Assembly (NCBI RefSeq): GCF_019279795.1
Contig: NC_056733.1
Location: 1,118,366,907-1,118,430,906 of the forward strand
DNA length: 64,000 nt
Source of the DNA: Protopterus annectens
Lineage: Eukaryota > Chordata > Ceratodontiformes > Protopteridae
Direction: 5' to 3'
This document shows positions 54,808-64,000 of this stretch, one piece after another (the first letter of the stretch is position 1; each line of letters starts with the position of its first letter). Below the pieces are notes generated by a model, which was given only the letters and a program-made list of their open reading frames with translations, did no database searches and was not told the DNA's origin. The position numbers and the translations under genes were made by a program.

Positions 54808-54970
54808 ATGTTAAGTTGTCTATCTCGCCTTCATTCTTGCTGGTTGTTTTCAGAGCCGATCCTCGGCTCCGACTCGGCCATCTTCAAAAGCTCGAGAGCT
54901 GCTTACTGGCTCGAGGCCCCCCTATATCCCATGATTCCTGGCGCTAGATACCCAGATCTCGTTTGTCGCT
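54808..54970 (+). repeat. Left terminal inverted repeat of DIRS copy 6
   Basis: Reverse complement of about 60878-61030; shared blocks include aaaagctcgagagctgctta and tatatcccatgattcctggc with one or two differences. The outer 35 bp match the ICR complement perfectly. Confidence 0.92.
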
Positions 54971-55003
54971 TCTGCTGCGAGGTTGTTCTACTGGCTCAGG
55001 TCT

Positions 55004-55010
55004 TATAAAA
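55004..55010 (+). promoter_or_regulatory. TATA-like box of DIRS copy 6
   Basis: TATAAAA about 195 bp inside the left end and 400 bp before gag. Unlike in copies 2 and 3, it lies just beyond the inverted repeat. Function inferred from position only. Confidence 0.4.
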
Positions 55011-55412
55011 CTTTATTATTATTGTATTTTTCTTGTCAAAACTGTAGTTTTTAGTGTAGAATTAATCGTTAGATTAGACTGTTGTATTGTAGCTAGTTTC
55101 TTTTCTAGATCCGTTTACTTTCCCCAAGAAACTCTTTTACGTTAGAGAGTTTCCCCTCCCTTCTCTCCCATTCCTCAGAAAGGTTTTTCCGTTTAAGTTA
55201 GAGGTTAACCTTTCTCTCTATCTCCTTCTAAAAAAAAAATAAATAAATAAAAAATTCCTTTATTAATCACTGTTAGTGTTTAGTGATAGTTATCTTTAGT
55301 TTTTGTTGTAGTAGTGCTTGTAGTTGGTTGTGGTAACTGTAGTGTGTAAAATTTTACTGTTTGGTTACTTTAACCTTTCTGTGTGTGTTCTTGTCCTTGG
55401 TTTTCCTCCAGG

Positions 55413-57627
55413 ATGTCCAATGATCCTAAAGCGTCCGGATTCAAGAAGTGTGACTCATGCTGTCAGAAGATGTCTCTGACAGATGGTCACACTTCTTGTG
55501 TTTATTGTCTGGGTGCCGTGCACCTGCAGGACTCTTGCTTGATCTGCCATGCCTTCAGTCCAAGAGTCTTGCAGGAGCGCAAAAATAAATTGATTCTGAG
55601 GGGTTTGCTTAAACCTCAAGATTCACCAGCGAAGGCTCAGCCCGTGAAATCTTCCAGGCCACCTAAACCGCCGGCTCCCAGTTCGGAGCCGTCGTTGGGT
55701 GAAGCCACACAATCTTTCTCGGCTATGGTTAGAACCAATGTCCCAACCTCCCAGTCGGCTCCGACACGTTCTTCGGAGCCGGCTGAGAGTTGGAAAAGAT
55801 CCAGGTCTCCTTCCTTGGAGTCGATACGTTCGGCTCCGAAATCACCCCTGCTCCGATCGGAGCATAGTCATCGCTCATCCCACTCTTTTCGGTCCTCTAG
55901 ACTTTCAGACCAGGACTTGGAAAGAGTGGTCAGTAGGCTGTTAAAATCGCAGGCCCTAGCCAAAATGTTGTCCAGCCCTCCTCATCAGGAGTCGGCTCCG
56001 TCCACAGCTGTAGATAGTCCTCTTCTGACTCATCCTATGAGCTTGGAGCCGGAGTTCTTTGCGGTTCGAGTCGTGGAACCGTCGGCGCCGATACCCTTTC
56101 TTTCAGTTCCGTCATCGGCTCCGATCCCTTCCATGGTACCTTCCCTGGAGGGATCTGGGTGCCGAGACTCCCTTGTCGGCTCTGAGGGGGCGAGTGGCAT
56201 CGGATCCTTGTCCAACCCCCGCTCTCCCCCTCGGGGCTTCGGCTCAGGTGAGCTCGGCTCCCACATATGCCTCAGAGCCGTCCCCCTCAGTGCGGGGAGG
56301 ACTTCTGGTTTCTTCGGAGCCGGAGCCCTCTCTGCGTCCAGGCAGGGACGCCTTCAAGGTGATGACGAGTGTACTGGCCCCTGAGTCAGTCCCACGATCA
56401 ACCCCATCGGCTCCTCCCCCTAGGGTGCCTGCGTCAGCCTCTGCCCCTCTTCCATACCCCAAGCGTGGGGATCCAGCGCTCCAGGACACCCCTTTGGGTG
56501 TATCCTCCTCTTCCGAGGCCTCCTCTGATCATTCAGAGGAGCCACCTCGCAAGAGGAAATGCAAGAGGAAGCATGTTGACTCCCCCGAGTCTGTCACATC
56601 GGATACCGACTTAGAGGAGTCGGAAGGGTCCCCAAGATCCCCCTCTGAAGATGTCTCCTTCTCAGACATCCTTGAGATGCTTAGGCAGAGGGGAACTGGA
56701 CTACCCTAAGCCCTTCCGAGGATGAGTCGGTATTCCTGGACGCTTTTGGATCCCGAATTTCCACCTCCTGGGTGTCTCCACCTTTCGACCCACTGATGTC
56801 TGTGGTGGCTCGGAAGGCATGGACGGCTCCAGATACAATGGAACCGACCCCTAGAAGACCTGCCAAATTCATTACTGCACTGCAGGACAAACAGTTCTTG
56901 ACCAAAGGTCCCCTTTGATGCCATGGTGGTAGCGGTGGCTACAAAGAAGGAGTTGGCTGAAACTTCTTCACTTGTCCATCCCCCTAACAAGGAGTCTAGG
57001 ACGATGGACAGATTTGGGAAGCGGATGTTCTTTTCCATGCGGTCCCTGAATTACCTGTGCCACTTTACCCGTCTTCAGAGGGATCTCCTGAAAGAGCTTG
57101 GAGATACCCTCCAAGATTCATCAGGTGAGGGGGCCCAGGCTAAGGCAGCCTCCCAGCTGGCGACTCTTAATTCCGTGGTAAACTCCTCCATGAGGCTCAT
57201 TTTGTATGCAGCTGATGGTGCGAGTAGAGCCGCAGGCACAGGCATGGCCCTAAGGAGGCACGCTTGGATGCGGCTATGTAACTTTGCGGAACCTTTCAGA
57301 GCGTCTTTCACCAACACCCCCTTCGATGGTTCCTCTCTTTTCGGATCACAGGTCAAAGATACCCTTACCAGGTGTGAGCAGGAAGGCAAGACTCTCTCTG
57401 CCATAGGAGTCTGTTTTTCCACTCCTTCCAGACCATATCCTAAGGGTCAGAAGAGTGGGAAGATGTGGTTCTGGAAATCCCAGGGAGCCTTGCCGGACAC
57501 ACGTGGTGAGTTCCCATCCAGGGGCAGAAGAGGTAACAATAACAGATGCCGCCCTCGTGGCAGAGGGGGTCCGCAAAATCAGGGCAGCAGAGAATCTTTC
57601 TCTGAGAAGCCCTTCCAGCATCCCTGA
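55413..57627 (+). pseudogene. DIRS copy 6 gag, frameshifted
   Basis: The start MSNDPKASGFKKCDSC leads into a Cys/His cluster with the same spacing as in copies 2 and 3 (C-x2-C-x9-H-x2-C-x2-C-x4-H-x4-C-x2-C). A long Ser/Pro-rich linker follows, then an acidic and Arg/Lys-rich part (PPRKRKCKRKH near 56543-56575), and a helical C-terminal part containing AAGTGMALRRHAWMRL (57232-57280). The end is Gly/Arg-rich (RGRRGNNNRCRPRGRGG), suggesting nucleic-acid binding. The frame shifts near 56210, 56700 and 56920. An upstream ATG at 55383 is in frame but less likely by comparison with the other copies. Confidence 0.85.
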
Positions 57628-59534
57628 AGGGTTGCCCGGCTGCCCACTTCTGGAGGCAGTCTTGGGAAGATTATCGCTGTACCCAAGAGCCTGGCAAGAC
57701 ATAACACAAGACAAATGGGTACAGTCTGTCATATCCGGAGACTACAGAATTCCCTTTGTTCGCACCCCCTTGAGGTCAAACAAGTCCCTTCCAGACGTTC
57801 CACCCAATCTAAGTGACCAAGCAGTGCAAGACGTCTCAAAACTGCTAAGAAAAAGGGCCATCCAGCAAGTCCCAGCAGACCAACAAGGATCCGGAATTTA
57901 CTCAAGGTTCTTTTTGGTACCAAAAAAGACAGGGGACTGGAGACCCATTTTGGATCTCAGCAGACTAAACAAGTCTGTACAAAGAACGAAGTTCCCAATG
58001 GTCACGCTTCAGTCCATTTTACCCTTCCTGGGTCAGGACAATTGGATGTGCTCCATAGATCTTCAGGATGCGTACTACCATATCAAAATGGACAGACGCT
58101 CCAGAAGATTCCTTCGTTTCCGGCTGGGAGCCAGCCATTATCAGTTCAGAGCTCTGCCCTTTGGTCTCACCACAGCCCCCAGGGTGTTTACCAAGTGTAT
58201 GGCAGTAGTTACCGCTCACCTGAGACGGCAAGGATTCCAGGTGTTTCCATATCTCGACGACTGGCTCCTCACTGCTACCACCAGACATCACCTTATGCGA
58301 GCCAGAGACTGTAATATCGACACTTGCTCTAGGCTAGGTATCACAATAAATTTCGAAAAGTCTGCATTGTCGCCCTGTCAGTCTATCACCTTTATAGGCG
58401 CAGATTTAAATACCAAAGACATGTTAGCGAGCCTCCGTCCAGACAGGGTGTTAGTGATTCACCAGCATGTCAAGGTTTTATTAGCAAGCAAAAGAATTCA
58501 GGCCAGGTTTGTCCTTCAAACTCTGGGTCTCATGGCAGCAACGATCGTACTTGTCCCCCTAGCTCGTTTTCACATGAGGATTCTCCAGTGGCTTCTTTTC
58601 ACCCAATGGTCCTTCCAGCAACTTCCCATGTCTTACATGATTATGATCACACAAGCATGCAAGAAGCACCTTGCATGGTGGATGGTCTCCGCATCAGTGC
58701 TCCACGGCAGACCATTTGTTCTCCCCCCTCCAGTGGCTACGGTGACCACGGATGCCTCCCTGATCGGGTGGGGGGGGGCATTATCAGGGCAGAGCAGTCC
58801 AAGGCACCTGGCAACCTCACGAGTATCATCTGCACATAAATGTCTTCGAGATGAGAGCCATGCTCTTAGCATTGCAGGCTCTTCAGGACTCTCTTCCTAC
58901 CGGGACTATTGCAATTCAAACGGACAATATGTCTGTAGTGTGGTACATCAACAAGTAGGGCGGAACCAGGTCCTACCCCCTATATCGAGAAGCACTCAGA
59001 CTCTGGCAGTGGGCAATCTCTTCCCAACGGTTTCTGATTGCAACGCACATCCCTGGGAGATCCAACGTCATAGCAGACAGACTGAGCAGAGCAATTCTCA
59101 TGCCTCACGAGTAGTCTCTGAACCAGGTAGTTGCGGACCAAATCTTCCGCAAATGGGGCCAAACTTGCTGCGACCTCTTTGCAACTCCCTTCAACAGCAA
59201 GTGCAGCAATTTCTTCTCTCTCCTTCCACTTCCCGGACATTCCCCCAGAGACGCTCTAGCGCACAATTGGCCTCAGGGACTTCTTTATGCATTCCCGCCC
59301 TTTCCCCTCATCCCGAAGCTAATTCAGAAAGCTACCATTTTGGGTTGCAAAATGATCCTCATTGCTCCTTACTGGCCTCGACAAATATGGTTCCCGTTCC
59401 TGCATCGCCATCTTCTCGAGCAGCCTTGGTTTCTGGACCTAGTTCCAGACCTCCTGATTCATCAATTGGGCAGGCTGCACCAGTCCCTTCACTCTCTCCA
59501 GCTCACGGCTTGGTTGCTCCACTTCCAACCTTAG
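57620..59534 (+). pseudogene. DIRS copy 6 pol: RT, RNase H and DAM-like domain, one frameshift and one stop
   Basis: RT: ITQDKWVQSVISGDYRIPF, FLVPKKTGDWRPILDLSRLN, SIDLQDAYYHIKM, FRALPFGLTTAPRVFTKCM and YLDDWLLTA with intact catalytic Asp pair. RNase H starts TTDASLIGWGGAL; near 58797 the frame moves by one, after which the true path reads INVFEMRAMLLALQAL, QTDNMSVVWYINK, a TAG at 58956-58958, and NVIADRLSR. DAM-like: CDLFATPFNSKCSNFF and LIAPYWPRQIWFPFL, ending LTAWLLHFQP. Apart from these two lesions the domains look complete. Confidence 0.9.
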
Positions 59535-60568
59535 CCAGGCAACCAGATATCTCCCCCTCTGTGCGCGAAATCCTTTTGTCATCACGTAAGTTTACAACCA
59601 GAAAAACTTACGCTAGTAAGTGGAAATGTTTTTCTTCCTGGGCAGAGGCAAAAAGTATAGACCTCTTTTCAGCCCCTGTACACTACATTTTGGAATTTCT
59701 TGTGGAGCTCTTCCATGCTGGGTCCGCTTCCGCTACAATTAGAGTTCAGTTAGCTGCAATTTCAGATTTTCATATTGGACTGTCGGAAAACAATATCATG
59801 TCCCATAAGCTGTGTAAAGCCTTTCTCAAAGGAACCACTCTGCTCAGGCCCCCAGTGAGAGATCCTCCACCACCATGGGATCTAAATTTGATTTTAGCTT
59901 CTTTAATTTTGCCCCCTTTCGAACCTGCAGCTTCTTGTTCATTGAAGTTCTTATCTTGGAAAACCCTTTTTCTGGTGGCTATTACTTCATCCAGAAGAGG
60001 CTCGGAACTACAGGCTCTTTCTATCCGTCTCCCATACCTCGTGTTCCACAATGACAGGGTTGCTCTTAGGACTAATCCTTCCTTCCTTCCTAAGGTCTCT
60101 TCGGAGAGTAACTTGAATCAGTCCATAGACCTTCCTGTGTTTCTCCCGAACCACTCCAACAGGGCGGAATATAAGTTGCATCAGTTAGATGTTCACAGGC
60201 AGCTACGCTTTTATTTGCATCGAACTAAAGACATTAGAAAATCAGATCAACTTTTCCTGTCCTATGCAGTAGGTAAACAAGGTCTTCCTGTCTCCAAGGT
60301 AACCTTATTCAGGTGCAGGTGGTTGACTTCTATCATCACATTCATATATCAACTCAGGAATAAAAAATTACCAGTCAAACCAAAAGGTCACTCCACCAGA
60401 GCTTTAGCTACTTCGGTGGCTTTTCAGGCTAGGTTGCCCATGGAATCTATTTGTGCTGCGGCTACATGGGACAACCCACATACCTTTATTTCGCATTACA
60501 AGTTGGATTTGGTTTCCAGGAGCAGAGCTGATTTTGGTTCCACTGTTCTGAAGAGTCTCTTCCGATGA
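59387..60568 (+). CDS. DIRS tyrosine recombinase (copy 6), intact 393-codon frame
   Basis: The enzyme integrates the DIRS circular intermediate by tyrosine-recombinase strand exchange (family knowledge). The N-terminal Pro/Ser-rich extension is followed by a SAM-like segment TTRKTYASKWKCFSSW. The catalytic domain has TSSRRGSELQALS (catalytic Arg), KGHSTRALATSVAF (H-x-x-R) and HTFISHYKLD (nucleophile Tyr). The ATG at 59387 lies in a different frame from the pol end and overlaps it by 148 nt; it is the first ATG close to the conserved region, but a start further upstream cannot be excluded. It belongs to a retrotransposon, not a host gene. Confidence 0.85.
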   Translation: MVPVPASPSSRAALVSGPSSRPPDSSIGQAAPVPSLSPAHGLVAPLPTLARQPDISPSVREILLSSRKFTTRKTYASKWKCFSSWAEAKSIDLFSAPVHYILEFLVELFHAGSASATIRVQLAAISDFHIGLSENNIMSHKLCKAFLKGTTLLRPPVRDPPPPWDLNLILASLILPPFEPAASCSLKFLSWKTLFLVAITSSRRGSELQALSIRLPYLVFHNDRVALRTNPSFLPKVSSESNLNQSIDLPVFLPNHSNRAEYKLHQLDVHRQLRFYLHRTKDIRKSDQLFLSYAVGKQGLPVSKVTLFRCRWLTSIITFIYQLRNKKLPVKPKGHSTRALATSVAFQARLPMESICAAATWDNPHTFISHYKLDLVSRSRADFGSTVLKSLFR

Positions 60569-60600
60569 GCCACCCAGGGTTTTAGGTGCTAGGGACGCTG

Positions 60601-60707
60601 TCCCAACCAGCAAGAATGAAGGCGAGATAGACAACTTAACATAAAGAAGTTATGTACCTACCATAATGTTCCATGTTAGTTGTCTTCTTCTCGCTTTCTT
60701 TCTTGTG
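60601..60707 (+). repeat. Internal complementary region of DIRS copy 6
   Basis: 60604-60640 is exactly complementary to the left end 54809-54845; 60644-60694 is complementary, with a few differences, to the right end 61011-61063. The two parts are joined by an ATAAAG-containing junction. Confidence 0.92.
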
Positions 60708-60877
60708 TCCCACCCTCCATCCCCCTATCCTAGTGGACCGAGAAGAGTTCTTCTTGATTTTTCACTGGCTGAGTCTTCTCTGGCTATTTCTTTCTGACTA
60801 GTAGTCTCTCCAGTAAGATTTATGCATTCTAGGATAGGATTCCCTTTATTATTATGTCTGCAGTTAGACTTACCAAA

Positions 60878-61065
60878 CGAGATCTGGGTATCTAGCGCCA
60901 GGCATCATGGGATATAGGGGGGCCTCGAGCCAGTAAGCAGCTCTCGAGCTTTTGAAGATGGCCGAGTCGGAGCCGAGGATCGGCTCCGAACCCAACCAGC
61001 AAGAAAGAAGGCGAGAAGAAGACAACTAACATGGAACGTTATGGTAGTTACATAACTTCTTTTTA
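60878..61065 (+). repeat. Right terminal inverted repeat of DIRS copy 6
   Basis: Contains gagatctgggtatctagcgc and ggatatagggg, the inverted forms of the left repeat, and ends gtagttacataacttctttt. Confidence 0.92.
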
Positions 61066-61165
61066 CATGTTAAATGTGGAGTTTTTCTCCCTGGGCCTCC
61101 GCTGGAAAAGGATTTTTGTCCAGTTGTATTTTCTCAGTAATCAAATGTAAAATAAAGTAAAAAAA
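61066..61165 (+). mobile_element. 3' end of the LINE-B copy split by DIRS copy 6
   Basis: atgtggagtttttctccctg, ggcctccgctggaaaa, cagtaatcaaatgta and an (AAATA)-type tail give the LINE-B 3' signature. Orientation and position fit continuation of the element at 50080-54807. Confidence 0.75.
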
Positions 61166-64000
61166 GTAAAATACATAAAATTAGTAACTGTTCTACTCTT
61201 TTCTTCTTGCACCATCAGGCCTGGGATGCAGTCCTTCATCTTTATTTTATTTTTTGCCCCCCCAATCCTCCTTGAGCCTTGCCCAATGGCTCCCTTTTAT
61301 GTGCCTTGTCAGCCAGGGGGAAAGACTCAGGCATTCCCTGGAGTGTGCAAGCACCTTATGTCTTATCGATTACCACATCGGGAAGCCGTATCAGCCCATC
61401 TGTTTTCCTGTGAGGTGAGAGTCTGGTATTAGGGACTGGGCCAGATTGTTGGTCCTGAGGTGTTTCCTACTTAACTCCTCCCTGCAGGTAGTTGTGAACT
61501 CATGGTAAATGTCTGGCTTGGGAGAGAGATACTTGTTCCCATACTTGTCTGCCTTTGTTAATCATGTGTGAGCAGTTCTTCTGCAGCACAAGTCTGCCTG
61601 CCTGCCCTCTTGCAGGAGTGATAATCTACCCATCAGTAGACTTTGCTGATGTAGCAGCCCTAATTGCTTCCCAGAATTAATGAGCCGACATCCATTGCTT
61701 AAGCTCATCCTGCCCTGTCTAACTCCTCCAGTGTCCATGACACTACTCAGAATGGGTTGCCAGGGTCATAGTTGGGGCTTCATTCCCCCTATGCATTAGC
61801 TGGGGACACTCCTTGGTCTTTATTATCACATATAACTTGATTTTGCTGTGTGATGTAGAGTTCACATGTTGTTTCAGCACTAGCAATGTCAGCAGTCCTG
61901 CCCATCTAGCATTCTCTACCTTATGTGCACACAGTTCACGTCTGACTTCGGAAATTTTTCATGCTTGTCATTTATGAGAAAAGGGACAATACACCCATTA
62001 TTTGAAAATGTCCTGTACCATGTAATTGTCTTGAAATATATATGCTGCCATGGCATTTTATTTGTTGTTAGGCTCATCAGAGACATTTTACACACTAGGA
62101 CTTAAAGCAAACATCTTCTTGATGTGTTTCCTCCATAACTCTTAGTGTTAAAAAGAGGAGAATCCGCATGGTTGTGTGACACCAGAGCCATTCTGGAATG
62201 GCTAGGCTTTCAGAAATCATGCCTAGTCTTGAGGATGAAACAGCAATCTTTTATACACAGAGGCAGGAGTGCTTTCTTGCCAGCAGATGGCAGGAATGAG
62301 TAGTTGATGCTAAAAGCCTTTCCTCTGCCTGAATGCTTACCTTGGAAAGCATTAGCTCTTACATTTGACCTAGATGTCAGGTCAGCAGTCAGGTACTCAC
62401 TGACCTGGTCCAATTTAAAAACTGTTGTTAAATGCCTAAGTGATGCAAGTGTTTCTGCAATGTGTAGTACAGGCCTTGCTTATACTAATTGGGTTTATCC
62501 TACAAATTGGGTTCCTAGAAAAAGGCCAGGGGCTTTTCATAATTGTATTGACAAGAAAATGAATATGATAAATGGTATTCATTCAGGCGAGACAAGATTT
62601 ATAGATCTCCTCTGGGCAAGAAGTAAAAAAAATGAAAAAGAAACCATGTTTATAGTTATAGTAAAAGTACTTGTTTTGAAAATGTCACTCTGTTCTTTGT
62701 TGCTGAATGGTATATTTTGGTATATTTAAACAGAAGAGGGGACATCTTTCATGAGGGTGGAGGATAGATCTTCTTTAGTAAATAGTTACGTAGTTTATGT
62801 AAGTGAATTTTTCATCACAGAATTGCTGATAGCACCTTGATCCAAAATGTGGCACCAATAGAAGATGAATAAACTGATAATAAAGCAGGAATATGAAACT
62901 CGTTTATTCTTCTTGAAATATGGCAGTGTCAACCTGTCAATTATAATTTCAATACAATCACAGCGGAAAACTCATTCTCAAGCTACAGGGTGGTATGCTT
63001 TGTAATTGGCAAGGCAGGTCGAAATCTGAAGATGAAACGCCATAATTACGTTTTATGAAGTTGCATGTCATATTAGAAAAAGTGCAGAACAAATCTTTAT
63101 TAATGGAAATTATTCACAATGAGGAAGGTACCATTCTGTTGGAGCACTTACAGAAGTGAAGTTTTAAAACAGAAATCATTCAAATGTTAATGTATCCCTG
63201 AAGGATTAGTTCACCTTGCTTCCTAAATATAAATATTTGTATACATATTTACTGACAGCACCAAATCAATAACATAAAATAATTCTTTTCTTTGATTTCC
63301 CTAGGTGAAGTAAAGAATATATTACTATTATGCACATATGAGCAAAACTAGAGTTAAAAAATGTAAGAAGTGTGAACAAAATGAGACATTATTTTATCCT
63401 GTGTATATTTCAAACACACTCATGGTCCATTCTTTCAGTACTCCAGCACTGTCTGTCTGTTTTCCTAAGTCAGTACTAAGCATACTTTGCTGACCTAAAG
63501 CATCATGCACTTGTTTATTTTACTGTGTGCTAAAGGAGGGTTCCTTTTTGAGGCTGAGACTACAGTCATGAAAAATGTCTCTGATATTTCCCAACCCTGG
63601 AAATGAGTGTGGCCAGGGAAATATTTACAGATGTTTTCTAATATGTATGTTTTTCTAGACGGACAATCTTCATTTTCCACAATGGGATTGTAAAGTGAAG
63701 ACAGTATTTGTGAGGTGCTGGTATCACAAACTGTGTGACAGCCAAAATATGAGATTTGGTACAGTGTGTCTTTAGTTTCAATGACCTCTGCCCACTTTTT
63801 TCTGGCTTTGCTTTATTGATAGTATTACATAATATTACTCAACTAATAGGGGTCGAGCTTTCATGTCTGTATGACAGTAATGATTTTTTTTTCATCTTAT
63901 TTAAAGTTGATAATGGGAGTGCCTCCATATCACTTTAAAGATTGAATATCATGGACAGTAACTGGAGCAGTTTATTTCCTCAGATGATTGAAATGTTGAT
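61166..64000. other. Unannotated region
   Basis: A 141-codon ORF at 62304-62729 has no recognisable domain and A+T-biased composition. No splice-site pattern, RNA gene or known repeat end was recognised. It could be unique intergenic or intronic DNA. Confidence 0.4.

Larger units (their letters stand above)
54808..61065 (+). mobile_element. DIRS retrotransposon copy 6, second family, best preserved
   Basis: About 6.25 kb with left inverted repeat, gag, pol, YR, ICR and right inverted repeat. The termini (gttaagttgtctatctcgcc on the left; cataacttctttt on the right) differ from those of copies 1-5. The sequence is more G+C-rich than its surroundings. gag carries frameshifts; pol has one frameshift near 58797 and a TAG at 58956; YR is open. 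It sits in the 3' region of a LINE-B copy. Confidence 0.93.

Noticed and set aside
55383..56384. 333-codon ORF as a complete gag
   Set aside because: Its last part is out of frame; the gag path moves to another frame near 56210 and continues to 57627.
57455..60568. Single 1037-codon fusion protein
   Set aside because: The RNase H motifs after about 58797 and the whole DAM-like domain read in another frame; the continuous translation there is meaningless.
62304..62729. 141-codon ORF as a host gene
   Set aside because: No recognisable domain, A+T-biased codons, no supporting splice or promoter context.

Overview
The window is A+T-rich vertebrate DNA made almost entirely of transposable elements. 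I see no convincing host protein-coding exon, rRNA, functional tRNA or CRISPR array. DIRS-type tyrosine-recombinase retrotransposons, Penelope-like elements (PLEs), CR1-like LINEs and tRNA-derived SINEs occur together. This suggests a non-mammalian, non-avian vertebrate, most plausibly an amphibian or lungfish with a large repeat-rich genome; that is inference, not identification.

Layout: (1) 1-2.96 kb, minus-strand CR1-like LINE with an ORF1 esterase and an ORF2 endonuclease/RT. (2) 4.2-15.2 kb, an old DIRS element (copy 1) broken by a CR1 (itself hit by a hAT MITE), a LINE-B, a second CR1 (itself hit by a SINE), a small palindromic PLE, and a third CR1-like complex with a LINE-B tail and a MITE. 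(3) 16.3-17.3 kb, minus-strand CR1. (4) 17.37-22.93 kb, DIRS copy 2, structurally complete but decayed. (5) 23-31 kb, a MITE, LINE-B, another LINE and CR1 fragments, then a foldback element with a 14-bp target duplication. (6) 31-36.7 kb, mostly unannotated with SINE/CR1 tails. (7) 36.7-43.2 kb, DIRS copy 3 (37.46-42.99 kb) inserted inside an older DIRS, copy 5. (8) 44-45.4 kb, a SINE split by a MITE, a CA microsatellite and an old SINE. (9) 45.67-48.36 kb, internally deleted DIRS copy 4. (10) 48.7-49.85 kb, LINE-C. (11) 50.08-61.17 kb, one LINE-B copy split first by a PLE (51.0-52.9 kb) and then by DIRS copy 6 (54.81-61.06 kb). (12) 61.2-64 kb, nothing recognised.

Each DIRS copy carries some of gag, RT, RNase H, a DAM-like methyltransferase-type domain and a tyrosine recombinase (YR). 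The ends are inverted repeats, and an internal complementary region (ICR) next to the right end is complementary to both termini. Copy 6 belongs to a different family from copies 1-5 and is the best preserved: its YR frame is open for 393 codons with the R, H-x-x-R and Y residues visible, but its gag and pol frames are shifted.

The most interesting structures are three foldback insertions with perfect 14-15 bp target-site duplications. Two of them (11.7 and 51-52.9 kb) carry hammerhead-ribozyme-like cores in both inverted arms. The larger one also carries a degenerate GIY-YIG-type C-terminal domain, which identifies it as a Penelope-like element.
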